DNA of 64,000 nucleotides from Clostridiales bacterium (GCA_021204175.1 JAJPZT010000020.1:5976-69975), one strand, 5' to 3'. Numbered from the stretch's first letter, positions 27,604 through 37,813 are shown. Made by a program: numbers and translations. Notes: generated by a model not told the origin, from the sequence alone.

Positions 27604-27665
27604 TCTTTATAACTGTTTATTAAGACTGAGATGATGAAGATAATTTTTACTTGGGAGGAATTGAC

Positions 27666-28580
27666 GTGATTAAAAAGGTAGGAATTGTGGGCTTCGGTGC
27701 TTTGGGAATATTGTTCGGCTCATATTTAAGCGATAAAATGGGAAAGGAAAATTTTTTCGTTATTGCCGATGAGGAAAGAGTTAAAAGATATAAGGAAAAG
27801 GGAATTTATAAAAACGGCGTTTTGTGTGATATGAACTATGTTTCGCCGGGGGAAAATTCCCATAAGGTTGACCTTATGCTTTTCGGTGTAAAATATTCCG
27901 CTATGGGAGAGGCTCTTAAGCTTGCTGAGGGCTTCGTTCACTCAAAGACGATTTTCGTTTCCCTTCTTAACGGCATAGCCAGCGAAGAGGACATTGCAGA
28001 AAAATTCGGCTCTGAAAACGTGGTTTATTCCACAGCCCAGTGTATGGACTCCCTTAAGGTTGACAATGCCATAACCTACAGAGATATGGGCTTTTTGAAC
28101 TTCGGCAGGGTTGGCTCGATAGGCAGTGACGAAAATATAGCCGCCTTAAAGGAATTTTTCGACAGAACTGCCTTCCCCTATAAAATGCCGGAGGATATGT
28201 CTAAAAATCTTTGGGGAAAGCTTCTTTTAAACACAGGCTGTAATCAGGCTGCGGCGGTTTTCGACTGCTGCTTTGACGTGCTTCAGAAAGAGGGCAGACC
28301 CAGAGAGGTTATGATCGGGGCTATGAGAGAGGTTATGGAGGTTGGTCAAGCCGAGGGCATAAACCTTGACGAGGGAGACGTTGAATATTGGGTTAAGGTT
28401 CTTGACGGGCTTAACCCGAAGGGTATGCCGTCATTAAGACAGGACGTTTTAAACAGGAGAAAAACAGAGGTTGAGCTTTTTTCGGGCACAATAAACAGGC
28501 TTGGTAAGAAGCACAATATAAAAACACCTTATAATGAATTTTTATATGCAGAGATAAAAAAGATAGAAGAAAACTATTAA
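27666..28580 (+). CDS. panE: 2-dehydropantoate 2-reductase (ketopantoate reductase family)
   Basis: 304 residues from GTG 27666 behind GGGAGG (27651-27656). The nucleotide-binding motif GFGALG (residues 9-14), the FGVKYSAMGEALK region and the C-terminal helical domain (MPSLRQDVLNRRKTEVELFSGTI) fit ApbA/PanE. It reduces ketopantoate with NADPH toward pantothenate and CoA; coaD, the penultimate CoA step, is also in this window. The family is broad, so substrate is probable rather than certain. smc follows 12 nt later. Confidence 0.85.
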   Translation: MIKKVGIVGFGALGILFGSYLSDKMGKENFFVIADEERVKRYKEKGIYKNGVLCDMNYVSPGENSHKVDLMLFGVKYSAMGEALKLAEGFVHSKTIFVSLLNGIASEEDIAEKFGSENVVYSTAQCMDSLKVDNAITYRDMGFLNFGRVGSIGSDENIAALKEFFDRTAFPYKMPEDMSKNLWGKLLLNTGCNQAAAVFDCCFDVLQKEGRPREVMIGAMREVMEVGQAEGINLDEGDVEYWVKVLDGLNPKGMPSLRQDVLNRRKTEVELFSGTINRLGKKHNIKTPYNEFLYAEIKKIEENY

Positions 28581-28592
28581 AAGAGGTTGGCT

Positions 28593-31500
28593 ATGTATTT
28601 AAAACAGCTTGAAATGCAGGGGTTTAAATCGTTCCCCGAAAAAATAAGACTTAAATTCACAAGGGGAATAACTGCGGTTGTAGGGCCTAACGGCAGCGGA
28701 AAAAGCAACGTTGCAGACGCTGTCCGCTGGGTTTTGGGCGAAGCCGGGGCAAAAAATCTCCGCGGGCAGAAAATGGAGGATGTAATTTTCGCCGGAACTC
28801 AAAACAGAAAGCCTTTGGGCTTTGCGGAGGTCTCTCTTGTTATTGACAATGAAGACAAGAAGCTTAATATAGACTTTGCGGAGGTTACTGTTACAAGACG
28901 GCTCTACCGCTCAGGTGAAAGCGCATATCTCATAAACGGCGCAGTCTGCCGAAGAAAGGACATTTTAGAGCTGTTTATGGATACGGGCGTAGGCAAAGAG
29001 GGCTATTCTATTGTAGGTCAGGGCAGAATTGACGAGATTTTGTCAGCCAAAAGCGAAGACAGGCGAGCCCTTTTTGAAGAAGCCGCCGGAATTGTCAAAT
29101 TCAAAAACAGACGAAACGAAGCGGCTAAAAAGCTTGAAAATGAAAGGGCAAATCTTCTCAGAGTGGAGGATATAATTTCGGAAACTGAGGGAAGGCTTGA
29201 GCCTTTGGAGAAGGCAGCCGAAAAGGCTAAAAAATATTTAAAGCTTTCAGAGGAGCTTAAAGAAACGGATATAAGCATATTCGTTTTAGACGTTAAAAAA
29301 TATGAAGCCCAAATCGAAAAGCTTTCGGAAGCGGCTGAAACTCTTCAGACACAAATCGAAGAGACGGAAAAGAAGCTTAATGAAACCGAGGGCAAAAAAA
29401 GCCTTAAAAAGGAAAACTCCGAAAGGCTCAACAGTGATATTGAAAAGCTGAACGAAGAAATAACAGAGCTTAAGGTGGGCTATAACGACAAATTAGGTGA
29501 AATCAAGCTTTTAACAGCGGAGCGTGAACACAGACTTCAGCAGACTGCCAAAATGGCTGAAAACCGAAAAGCGGCTTTAAAATCAATAGAAGAGAAAACC
29601 AAAGAGCTTGAAGCTGTTGAAACAAGGAGCAGGCTTTCACTGACAGCCCTTGAGGGCATAAACCAAAAGGCAGAGACAGCAGAGGGCGAGGTTAAAGCCC
29701 TTCAGGCTGAAATTGCCGAAAAGGAAGCCCTTGCGGAAAAGGTAAACGAAGAGATTTTAGGGGTTATGAAAGGCTCTGCAAACAAAAAGGAAGAAATTGC
29801 CAAGCTTTCGGAAAGAATGTCGGGCATTAAAGACAGACGGGCAAAGCTTCTTGAAGAAACAGAGGTCAGCGAGGGTCAGTTAAACCAAAAGGAAGCCCTT
29901 TTAGCTTCATTAAATAAGGAAAAGCAGGATATTTTGTCGGCAGTTGACACCCTTGAAAAAAGCCGTCAGGCACTTTTAAGCGAAAGCCGTGACTTAAGCA
30001 TAAAATCAGAAAGCTTAGAAAAAAAGCAGAAGGAGCTGACCTTCGGCATAAACAATAAAAAGTCCGAAATAAACATACTTTCAGGGCTCGAATCCTCTTA
30101 TGAGGGCTATTATAACGGCGTTAAAGCCGTTCTGAAAAACAGAAACGGACTTAAGGGGATTTGCGGCGCAGTAGGCGAGCTTATTTCCGTAAACAAGGAA
30201 TATGAGCTTGCCATAGAGACGGCTTTGGGGGGAGCATTGCAAAACGTAATTGTCGAAAGCGAGGAAACCGCCAAGGAAGCCATTAATTTTCTTAAGAAAA
30301 CAAAGGGCGGAAGGGCTACCTTTATGCCCTTAACGGCAGTTAAAAAGAGCTTTTCAGGGCTTAATAACGATGTGAGAAGCTTTAAGGGCTTTATTGGCTC
30401 CGCTGACGAGCTTGTAAGCTGCGACGAAAAATATTCGGGAGTCATAAAGGGGCTTTTGGGCAGAACAGCCGTTGTTGACACACTTGAAAACGGAATTGCC
30501 CTTGCCAAAAAAACAGGCTACTCCGTTAAAACAGTAACCTTAACAGGCGAAATTTTCAACGCCGGCGGCTCTATAACCGGCGGCGCATCCTCACGAAAAC
30601 AGGGCAGTATTCTTTCACGTAAAAACGATCTTGACAGGCTCAAAGCCGAAAAGACAAGCCTTGAAGCCGACCTTGCCAAAATAAACGACCGTCTTGCGGG
30701 TGTTAATTTCAATCTTTCATCGGTTAAAAGAGACATTGAAAGCAACAGAACCGCCTATAACGGCAAAGCCGTAAGACTTGAAAGCATTAAAACCCGTATC
30801 GAAAGCGAAGAAAAGCTTTTGAAAGAGGGCAGAGAAAGGCTTGAACGCCAAAACAGCGAGCTTAAAGGCTTGACCGAGGAGGAACAGACCGGGGCAGACC
30901 TTTTGGGGGCAGCCGGGAAAGGTCTTTCCGAAAGCGAAGAAAAGCTTGAAGGGCTTAACGAAAGCTTAGGGGTATCCCGTGAAAAGGCTCAGAAGCTCAG
31001 GGAAAGCCTTGAAGAAAAGATCAAGAGCCTGACGGCTTTAAGGCTTGAAAGCGAAAGAACAGCCGCAGAACTCCTGTCGCTTGAAAAGGATACAGAGAGA
31101 CTTAAGGGCGAAATCGAAGGCATTAAGAACGATGAGGAATTGAGCACTCAGAAAAGCGAAAAGCTTGCCGCGGACATTGAAAAAGCGGAAGCTGACAAAA
31201 AGCGTCTTGAAGAGGAAGCCCATAGCTTAAGCCTTGAAGCAGACAAAAAAACGGAGACCTATAACGGACTTTTGAAGGAAAGATATGAAATAAACAAGGC
31301 TGTTTCCGAAATTGAGGAGGAAATTAAGGACATAAACGATACGCTTCTCAATTTAAACAGACAAAAGACATCGGGAGACGAAAGACTTTCAGCCGTCAGA
31401 GAAAAAAGCCGCAGTCTTTATGACAATATGTGGGAAAGCTATGAAATAACCTATCCCGAAGCGGTGAAGCTTTTTAAAGAGGGCTTAAGCCTGAACGACC

Positions 31501-32156
31501 TTAACAAAAGGGCTAAGGAGCTTAAGGGGCAGATTAAGTCTTTGGGCAGTGTAAACACAGCCGCACCGGAGGAATATGCCGAAACAAAGGAAAGATACGA
31601 ATTTTTGACATCTCAAAGGGCTGATATTTTAAAGGCGGAACAGGACTTAGCCCAAATCACCGATCAGCTTGAAACAATTATGAAGGACAAGTTCTCCGAG
31701 GGCTTTAAGGCTATAAACGAAAGCTTTAAAAAGGTGTTTAAGGAAATGTTCGGCGGCGGAACAGCCTATGTTGCTCTTTCGGACGAAAACGACGTTCTCA
31801 ATTCGGGAATTGAAATTAACGCCCAGCCCCCGGGAAAGAAGCTTCAGAGTATGCTTCTGCTTTCAGGCGGCGAAAGGGTGCTGACGGCTATGGCTTTGCT
31901 TTTTGCAATTTTAAGGCTTAAGCCCTCGCCTTTCTGCATACTTGACGAAATCGAAGCGGCACTTGACGAAGCCAATGTCAGCCGCTACGCCAAATACATA
32001 AAGAGCCTTTCAGACACGTCTCAGTTTATAGTTATTACCCACAGAAAAGGCACTATGGTCGAAGCGGATAATCTTTACGGAATAACAATGCAGGAGCAGG
32101 GCATTTCGAAAATGGTTTCCGTAAGCCTAAAAGAAGCGGACGCTCTTACAGACTGA
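28593..32156 (+). CDS. smc: Chromosome segregation ATPase SMC
   Basis: 1187 residues. Walker A GPNGSGKSN lies at 31-39, two long coiled-coil arms flank a hinge (about 510-660: YNGVKAVLKNRNGLKGICGAVGELI...GGSITGG), and the C-terminal head has signature LLSGGERVLTA and Walker B ILDEIEAALDEAN. With ScpA and ScpB it forms bacterial condensin. ATG 28593 lies 6 nt after AAGAGG; the in-frame TTG at 28587 touches the SD. ftsY follows as in most Firmicutes, but rnc is absent upstream. Confidence 0.98.
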   Translation: MYLKQLEMQGFKSFPEKIRLKFTRGITAVVGPNGSGKSNVADAVRWVLGEAGAKNLRGQKMEDVIFAGTQNRKPLGFAEVSLVIDNEDKKLNIDFAEVTVTRRLYRSGESAYLINGAVCRRKDILELFMDTGVGKEGYSIVGQGRIDEILSAKSEDRRALFEEAAGIVKFKNRRNEAAKKLENERANLLRVEDIISETEGRLEPLEKAAEKAKKYLKLSEELKETDISIFVLDVKKYEAQIEKLSEAAETLQTQIEETEKKLNETEGKKSLKKENSERLNSDIEKLNEEITELKVGYNDKLGEIKLLTAEREHRLQQTAKMAENRKAALKSIEEKTKELEAVETRSRLSLTALEGINQKAETAEGEVKALQAEIAEKEALAEKVNEEILGVMKGSANKKEEIAKLSERMSGIKDRRAKLLEETEVSEGQLNQKEALLASLNKEKQDILSAVDTLEKSRQALLSESRDLSIKSESLEKKQKELTFGINNKKSEINILSGLESSYEGYYNGVKAVLKNRNGLKGICGAVGELISVNKEYELAIETALGGALQNVIVESEETAKEAINFLKKTKGGRATFMPLTAVKKSFSGLNNDVRSFKGFIGSADELVSCDEKYSGVIKGLLGRTAVVDTLENGIALAKKTGYSVKTVTLTGEIFNAGGSITGGASSRKQGSILSRKNDLDRLKAEKTSLEADLAKINDRLAGVNFNLSSVKRDIESNRTAYNGKAVRLESIKTRIESEEKLLKEGRERLERQNSELKGLTEEEQTGADLLGAAGKGLSESEEKLEGLNESLGVSREKAQKLRESLEEKIKSLTALRLESERTAAELLSLEKDTERLKGEIEGIKNDEELSTQKSEKLAADIEKAEADKKRLEEEAHSLSLEADKKTETYNGLLKERYEINKAVSEIEEEIKDINDTLLNLNRQKTSGDERLSAVREKSRSLYDNMWESYEITYPEAVKLFKEGLSLNDLNKRAKELKGQIKSLGSVNTAAPEEYAETKERYEFLTSQRADILKAEQDLAQITDQLETIMKDKFSEGFKAINESFKKVFKEMFGGGTAYVALSDENDVLNSGIEINAQPPGKKLQSMLLLSGGERVLTAMALLFAILRLKPSPFCILDEIEAALDEANVSRYAKYIKSLSDTSQFIVITHRKGTMVEADNLYGITMQEQGISKMVSVSLKEADALTD

Positions 32157-32181
32157 TAGATTAACAGATTAACAGATTAAC
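32157..32181 (+). repeat. Short tandem repeat before ftsY
   Basis: Three copies of the unit ATTAACAG directly after the smc stop and before the ftsY SD. A likely slippage-prone spacer; no function seen. Confidence 0.7.
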
Positions 32182-32196
32182 AGGAGGAATTAAAAA

Positions 32197-33405
32197 ATGG
32201 CATTTTTTAATATTTTCAAAAAGAAAAAAGAAGAGGAAAACGAAAAACCTAAGAACACAGAAGCCGAGATTTTAACGGCTGAGGAAGAAGAAGCACAGGA
32301 AGCCCCAGAGGAAGCTGTGACGGAGGAACCCGAAGCAGTCGAAGAAATCAAAGCAGAACCCGAGGTTTCCGATGAGACAACTGCCGAAGAGAATTTTTCA
32401 GATAATACAGAAGCAAATTCAGCTGCCGAAGCAGAGGAAAATGAAGCTATGGAAAAGCCTGAAATTCAGGAAGAGCCTGAGCCTAAAAAGGCAAAAGGCG
32501 GCTTTTTCTCCAAAATCAAAGCCGGACTTCAAAAAACAAGAGAGAACATTCTTTCGGGCGTTGAACAGGTTTTGAAGGGATTCACAGAAATAGATGATGA
32601 CCTGTATGACGAGCTTGAAGAGACTCTTATTATGGCGGATATAGGGGTTGAAACCTCACTTGATATAATTGCAAGGGTAAAAGAGGTTGTTAAGAAGGAA
32701 AAAATCAAGGACGTAGCTGAGGTCAAAAACGTTATCATCAGAGCTATTTCAGAAATACTTTCGGAGGGAGACGATGAGCTCAGCCTGCCTTCACCCTCTA
32801 TTATGCTTATAATCGGTGTAAACGGCGTAGGCAAAACCACCACAATCGGCAAGCTTACAAGCTACTATAAAAGCGAGGGCAAGTCGGTAATGTTTGCCGC
32901 CGCCGACACATTCAGAGCCGCCGCAATCGACCAGCTTCTTGTTTGGGGCGAAAGAAACAACGTAACCGTCATAAGGCACAGCGAAAATTCCGACCCGGCT
33001 GCCGTTGTGTTTGACGCCGCCGCAGCAGCAACAAAAAGAAATATCGACCTTCTTATATGCGATACAGCCGGCAGACTTCACAACAAGAAAAATCTTATGG
33101 AAGAGCTTAAGAAAATTTCAAGAGTTATTGAAAGAGAAGCACCTAATGCCCATAAAGAGGTTTTCCTTGTTCTTGATGCAACAACAGGTCAAAACGCCCT
33201 TCAGCAGGCGAAGCTTTTCAAGGAGGTCTGCGGCATTACAGGCATTATTTTAACAAAGCTTGACGGAACTGCGAAAGGCGGTATAGTTATTGCAATTAAG
33301 AATGAGCTTAAAATCCCTGTTAGGTTTATAGGCGTGGGAGAGGGCATAGACGACTTACGCCCCTTTGAAGCTGAAAGCTTCGCCAGGGCGCTTTTTGAAG
33401 AGTAA
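32197..33405 (+). CDS. ftsY: Signal recognition particle receptor FtsY
   Basis: 402 residues. Residues 1-100 are an acidic, Glu-rich A domain; the N domain covers about 100-195. The G domain has GVNGVGKTTTIGKL (207-220), DTAGR (289-293) and TKLDGTAKGG. It receives SRP-nascent chain complexes and hands them to SecY. ATG 32197 behind AGGAGG. Confidence 0.98.
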   Translation: MAFFNIFKKKKEEENEKPKNTEAEILTAEEEEAQEAPEEAVTEEPEAVEEIKAEPEVSDETTAEENFSDNTEANSAAEAEENEAMEKPEIQEEPEPKKAKGGFFSKIKAGLQKTRENILSGVEQVLKGFTEIDDDLYDELEETLIMADIGVETSLDIIARVKEVVKKEKIKDVAEVKNVIIRAISEILSEGDDELSLPSPSIMLIIGVNGVGKTTTIGKLTSYYKSEGKSVMFAAADTFRAAAIDQLLVWGERNNVTVIRHSENSDPAAVVFDAAAAATKRNIDLLICDTAGRLHNKKNLMEELKKISRVIEREAPNAHKEVFLVLDATTGQNALQQAKLFKEVCGITGIILTKLDGTAKGGIVIAIKNELKIPVRFIGVGEGIDDLRPFEAESFARALFEE

Positions 33406-33873
33406 TCAAGTGTTATTTTCGGCTTTTTCCTCAGCCTTAGTGTTCTTTCTGAGCCAAACCTGGGCGGCGGCTTCGGTTAAAATTAAGCCTATGGCTATTG
33501 ACCCGGCACAGAGTATTGTCTGAAAGAGGTAGTTTACGCCTTCGATTGTGTTTTTCTCCAAAAAAGAAATCATTGTACGGTAAAGACCTATCCCGGGGAC
33601 TAAGGGCATTATAGCCGGCATTTCATAGGCTGTAACGGGGTTTTTCTGAATAAAGGCGAAAAACTCTGACATAAGGGCGATTATTACACCCCCTAAAACG
33701 CAGCCCATAATTTCAGAGTTGACCATATAATTTGACATTATATAATAGGCTATGTAGCCGCAGGCGCCTGTGAGAGCCGAACAGGGCAGGGTCTTGGGAG
33801 GGGCATAAAAAACTATGCCGAAAGCAATTGTTGCAAAAAAGGCAACTCCGAAGTGAAATAAAAGCTGTGTCAT
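33406..33873 (-). CDS. Threonine/serine exporter family, small subunit (YjjB/ThrE C-part)
   Basis: 155 residues with about four TM segments; the block MPAIMPLVPGIGLYRTM is characteristic of the ThrE_2 family. Its ATG directly abuts the stop of the upstream partner, so the two are cotranslated. Together they make the two halves of a ThrE-type exporter. Substrate not determined from sequence. Confidence 0.8.
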   Translation of the reverse strand: MTQLLFHFGVAFFATIAFGIVFYAPPKTLPCSALTGACGYIAYYIMSNYMVNSEIMGCVLGGVIIALMSEFFAFIQKNPVTAYEMPAIMPLVPGIGLYRTMISFLEKNTIEGVNYLFQTILCAGSIAIGLILTEAAAQVWLRKNTKAEEKAENNT

Positions 33874-34644
33874 TTATACCAAGCCTCCTAACATTAAATA
33901 AATCTCCAGCACAAGGGCTACACCCACTGCCAAGCTTCCCCCTACAAGAAGCGACTCCGCAAGGCGTGATGTTCCGGCGGAAAGGTTGCCTGCCAAAAAG
34001 TCTCTTAAACAAAGCAGAATGGCAATCCCGGGGAAAAAGGGCTTCATACCGCCTACAATAATAGGCTCAAAGAATATTTTATCTGACAAATTGCTTGCAA
34101 AAACGGCTATTGCCCCTGTTATTAAGCCTGCCAAAAAGCTTTTTAAAAATACCTTTGCAGGCAGATTTTTGATAAGTACAGCCGCAGCGCCTGAAAGCAG
34201 ACCGCAGACAAAAGCGGCAATAAGGTCATAAAGCGTAGCCCCGGCAAGAGCGGCAAAGCCTGCGCTGACTGCTCCGCACATAACAAAATAGAGCCAGTCG
34301 GGGTAGGGCTTCTTTTGGGGAATTGCCTTTAAATACTCCATAATCTCGGTGTAAGGGCGTTCGTCAGTTTCAAGATTTTTCGCAAATGTGTTTATTTTGC
34401 ACATATTGCTTATGTTGATTTGGCGGTCTCTTGTCTTTTTAATCTTTGTCTGCTCACCCTTTGTGTTTGAGGTCAAAATTATTACCGTAGGCAGAACAAA
34501 GGCTTCGGCGTTTGAAAGTCCCTCTTTTTTGCATATTAACCGGCAGGTCTCTTCAACTCTGTAGGTTTCCGCCGTTGATTTTAAAAGAACCTCTCCTGCC
34601 CTGACGGAGATGTTTAATATTTCATGTTCGGAAAGATTTTGCAT
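33874..34644 (-). CDS. Threonine/serine exporter family, large subunit (YjjP/ThrE N-part)
   Basis: 256 residues from ATG 34644, whose SD GGAGG lies 5 nt upstream; a longer frame from 34659 would place that SD inside the gene. A cytoplasmic N-terminal domain (AGEVLLKSTAETYRVEETCRLICKKEGL) is followed by five or so TM segments, as in ThrE/YjjP proteins. Partner of the next gene. Confidence 0.85.
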   Translation of the reverse strand: MQNLSEHEILNISVRAGEVLLKSTAETYRVEETCRLICKKEGLSNAEAFVLPTVIILTSNTKGEQTKIKKTRDRQINISNMCKINTFAKNLETDERPYTEIMEYLKAIPQKKPYPDWLYFVMCGAVSAGFAALAGATLYDLIAAFVCGLLSGAAAVLIKNLPAKVFLKSFLAGLITGAIAVFASNLSDKIFFEPIIVGGMKPFFPGIAILLCLRDFLAGNLSAGTSRLAESLLVGGSLAVGVALVLEIYLMLGGLV

Positions 34645-34701
34645 GGCTGCCTCCTTCATATATTCGGTCGTTGGTTAAAGTCAGTCTAACAAAAGAAAAC
34701 T

Positions 34702-34749
34702 GCTCCACCTCTCAGTCAGCTGCGCTGACAGCTCCCCTCAAGGGGAGCC
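34702..34749. repeat. Dispersed palindromic repeat
   Basis: Two adjacent hairpins: GTCAGC (34715-34720) with GCTGAC (34724-34729), and GCTCCCCT (34731-34738) with AGGGGAGC (34741-34748). Similar CAGTCAGC...CTCCCC repeats are common between genes in gut Clostridia. It lies in the predicted leader of the ThrE-type pair. Confidence 0.65.
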
Positions 34750-34780
34750 TTTATAGTGATTTATCTATTTTGTTATATTT

Positions 34781-34810
34781 ATTATATACTATAACACTGT
34801 TTAATGTCAA
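34781..34810 (-). promoter_or_regulatory. Promoter of the ThrE-type pair
   Basis: Minus-strand TTGACA (34810-34805), 18-nt spacer and TATAAT (34786-34781). Confidence 0.75.
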
Positions 34811-34844
34811 TATTGCATAAAACAAATTATAAGGCGTGATTATT

Positions 34845-37091
34845 ATGGAAAAGCTTTTAACAACCGAAGGTGTTGTGGAAAATATAATATTTGCCAATGA
34901 AGAAAACGGCTACTGCGTCTTTGCCTTAAGCGATGATGAGGGTGAAGGGGCTGACGCCGAGCTTGTCTGCGTGGGAACCCTTCCCGACATTCACGAGGGC
35001 GAAAGCATAAGGGTTACAGGCAGCATTATAAACCACCCGTCCTACGGCAGACAGCTGAGTGTTTCCGCCTACGAAAAGACCCTTCCCAAAACCGAAAGAG
35101 GAATTGAAAAATATTTGGGAAGCGGCTTAATTAAGGGTATAGGAGCAGGGCTTGCAAAGCGAATTGTCAAAATGTTCGGCGACGAAACCTTTAAAATAAT
35201 AGAGGAAGAGCCCTTAAGGCTTGCGGAGGTAAAGGGCATAAGCAAGGAAAAGGCTATGACCGTAGGAGCGGTTTTTCACGAACAGGCGGAGCTGAGACGT
35301 GTCATTGTCTATCTTGACAAATACGGCATAAGCCCCCTTTACGGTTTAAAAATATTCAAAAAATACGGCGAAAAAAGCATTGACATAGTAGAAAAAAATC
35401 CCTACCGCCTTGCAGACGAAATTCAGGGCATAGGCTTTAAAACTGCTGACACAATTGCCTTTAATATGGGGGTTGAGCCTGATTCCTCCTTCAGAATTAA
35501 GGCGGGAATTAAATATGTTTTAAATCTTGCCTCCCAAAGCGGTCATACCTATCTGCCCTTGGAAAGCCTTTTGAGAAACACTTCCACTGTGATCGGCGTT
35601 TCCGAGGAGCTTATTAAGGACGTAACCGCCGAAATGGGAGCGGAACAAAAGGTTTTCTGCGAAAAAAAGGACGACAAAATAAGGGTTTATCTGAATATAT
35701 ATTATTATGCCGAGAGCTACGCCGCAAGAAAGCTTTTGGAGCTTGACAAAACAGCGGAGAAAATACCATTTGACTTTTGGCAGGATATGAAATATCTTGA
35801 AAAGGAATGTTCAATTAAGCTTGCTCCGGAGCAAAAGGCTGCCGTTCAGGCGGCTATGGAAAACGGCGTCTGCGTCATAACCGGCGGTCCCGGTACGGGC
35901 AAAACCACCACAATAAACGCCATTATAAAGCTTCTTTCGGCTGAAAATGCAGAGATTGTTTTGGCTGCCCCCACAGGCAGAGCCGCCAAAAGAATGACGG
36001 AAACAACAGGGATTGAAGCCCAGACAATCCACAGGCTTCTGGGTACGGGCTTTTTGGCCGAAAACAGCCGTCACCAGACCTTTGAAAAGGACGAGGACAA
36101 CCCCATTGAGGCTGACGTTGTTATTGTGGACGAATGTTCAATGATTGACCTTATGCTTTTTTACAGCCTTTTGAAAGCTGTTGCTCACGGCACAAGGCTT
36201 ATTTTGGTAGGAGACTCCTGTCAGCTTCCGTCAGTAGGTGCAGGCAGTGTCCTCAAGGACGTTATATCCTCCGGCTGTGTGAAGATTGCACGCTTAAGCG
36301 AGGTTTTCAGACAGGCGGCTCAGTCCGACATTGTTCTTAATGCTCATAAAATCAACAACGGCGAATACCCGGAGCTGGCTAAAAAAAGCAATGACTTTTT
36401 CTTCATTAAACGCTTTGACATAAACGACGTTATAAGGGAAATCGTCAGCCTTTCGAAGGATAGGCTTCATAAGTTTTTGAATTGCGACCCCCTTAAAGAC
36501 ATTCAGGTTTTGACCCCTATGAGAAAAAATCCTTTGGGCGTCAATAATCTTAATATAGTGCTGCAAAATGCCTTTAACCCCAAAAGCCCTTTTAAAGCCG
36601 AAAAAGAATACAGAGACACTGTTTTCCGAGAGGGCGACAAGGTTATGCAGATAAAAAACAACTACAACATCATATGGCAGATTATGGAAAACGGCGTTGT
36701 CACAGCCGAGGGAACAGGGGTTTTTAACGGCGATGAGGGCATAATCAAAAGAATTTCGAGCGGAGAGGAATTTATAGAGGTGGTTTTTGACGAAAACAAA
36801 TATGTCAAATATGACTTTTCCCAGCTTGACGAGCTTGACCTAAGCTATGCCATTACTATTCACAAGTCACAGGGCAGTGAGTATAAGGCGGTTATAATTC
36901 CCGCCTTTAACGGTCCGGCGGCGCTTCTTTCACGAAACCTTCTTTATACTGCCGTAACAAGAGCCAGAGAGCTTTGTGTTATTGTGGGCAACCCCGCAAT
37001 TCTCAAGAAAATGATAGACAACAACAAAGAGGTAAACAGATATTCTTCACTTTGCGACAGACTGACCGATATGGCGGAGACAATTATATGA
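34845..37091 (+). CDS. recD2: ATP-dependent RecD2-type DNA helicase
   Basis: 748 residues. The N-terminal region with helix-hairpin-helix repeats (about 85-230) is typical of RecD2 rather than RecBCD RecD. Walker A GGPGTGKTTT (about 347-356), VIVDECSMIDL (Walker B) and the C-terminal motif AITIHKSQGSEY are present. A 5'-3' helicase acting in repair without RecBC. ATG 34845; a GTG at 34836 in frame lacks SD spacing. Its last 4 nt overlap comFC. Confidence 0.95.
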   Translation: MEKLLTTEGVVENIIFANEENGYCVFALSDDEGEGADAELVCVGTLPDIHEGESIRVTGSIINHPSYGRQLSVSAYEKTLPKTERGIEKYLGSGLIKGIGAGLAKRIVKMFGDETFKIIEEEPLRLAEVKGISKEKAMTVGAVFHEQAELRRVIVYLDKYGISPLYGLKIFKKYGEKSIDIVEKNPYRLADEIQGIGFKTADTIAFNMGVEPDSSFRIKAGIKYVLNLASQSGHTYLPLESLLRNTSTVIGVSEELIKDVTAEMGAEQKVFCEKKDDKIRVYLNIYYYAESYAARKLLELDKTAEKIPFDFWQDMKYLEKECSIKLAPEQKAAVQAAMENGVCVITGGPGTGKTTTINAIIKLLSAENAEIVLAAPTGRAAKRMTETTGIEAQTIHRLLGTGFLAENSRHQTFEKDEDNPIEADVVIVDECSMIDLMLFYSLLKAVAHGTRLILVGDSCQLPSVGAGSVLKDVISSGCVKIARLSEVFRQAAQSDIVLNAHKINNGEYPELAKKSNDFFFIKRFDINDVIREIVSLSKDRLHKFLNCDPLKDIQVLTPMRKNPLGVNNLNIVLQNAFNPKSPFKAEKEYRDTVFREGDKVMQIKNNYNIIWQIMENGVVTAEGTGVFNGDEGIIKRISSGEEFIEVVFDENKYVKYDFSQLDELDLSYAITIHKSQGSEYKAVIIPAFNGPAALLSRNLLYTAVTRARELCVIVGNPAILKKMIDNNKEVNRYSSLCDRLTDMAETII

Positions 37092-37741
37092 TTAAGCTTT
37101 TCGAAAACATTTTAGATATAATTTACCCCAAAAGCTGCGGACTTTGCGGTGGTCTTTTGGACTTCGGGTCGGGAAATGTTCTCTGCAAAGACTGTAACCG
37201 CAGGCTGGAAAAAGCAGACTTTCCTTTCAAAAGCAGCAGCGGGGGCATTTCTCTTTTTCCTTATAGCGGCGAAATAAGAAAACGCATTATTGAGCTTAAA
37301 TATGACGGAAGAACAGAGCTTTGCTCACTTTTCGGCTTTCTTATGGCCGAAGCCTTTAAAAAATCGGGGCTGACCGCCGATTTTGACGAGGTTTTGGCTG
37401 TGCCTGCAAGCAAAAAGGGCTTTAAGGCAAGGGGCTATAACCAGGCGGAGCTTATGGCTCAGGAAGTAGGAAGGTATCTTAATATTCCCACAGGGTCGGA
37501 GCTTGTAAGAATTAAGGAGACACTTCCTCAAAATAAGCTTGACCAAAGCAAAAGAGCCGAAAATATAAAGGGAGCTTTCGGGGTCACAGGCGACCTCCGC
37601 AATAAGAAAATACTTCTGATTGACGATATTTATACAACGGGCAGTACAATAAACGAGTGTAAAAGAACCTTAATGTCAGCCGGAGCGGAAAGCATATTTT
37701 ACATAACGGCGGCAAAGACGGTTTTGCATAATGACAATTAA
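37088..37741 (+). CDS. comFC: ComF family phosphoribosyltransferase-like protein
   Basis: 217 residues from ATG 37088, overlapping recD2 by ATGA. Zinc ribbon Cys C17, C20, C33 and C36 at the N terminus; the C-terminal PRTase motif ILLIDDIYTTGSTINE is intact. ComFC acts in DNA uptake or recombination in competent bacteria, and coupling to recD2 suggests a DNA-processing role. comFA is not adjacent. Confidence 0.9.
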   Translation: MIKLFENILDIIYPKSCGLCGGLLDFGSGNVLCKDCNRRLEKADFPFKSSSGGISLFPYSGEIRKRIIELKYDGRTELCSLFGFLMAEAFKKSGLTADFDEVLAVPASKKGFKARGYNQAELMAQEVGRYLNIPTGSELVRIKETLPQNKLDQSKRAENIKGAFGVTGDLRNKKILLIDDIYTTGSTINECKRTLMSAGAESIFYITAAKTVLHNDN

Positions 37742-37813
37742 CAAAAAACGGACGTTCAACAAATCATTCCCAAGAGCATATATTTTTAACAAATGCTTTT
37801 TGGAGTGATTTTT

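Noticed and set aside
28599-32852. Several minus-strand frames opposite smc and ftsY
   Set aside because: Shadows of Lys/Glu-rich coding sequence, Ser/Leu-rich and without SD or motifs.
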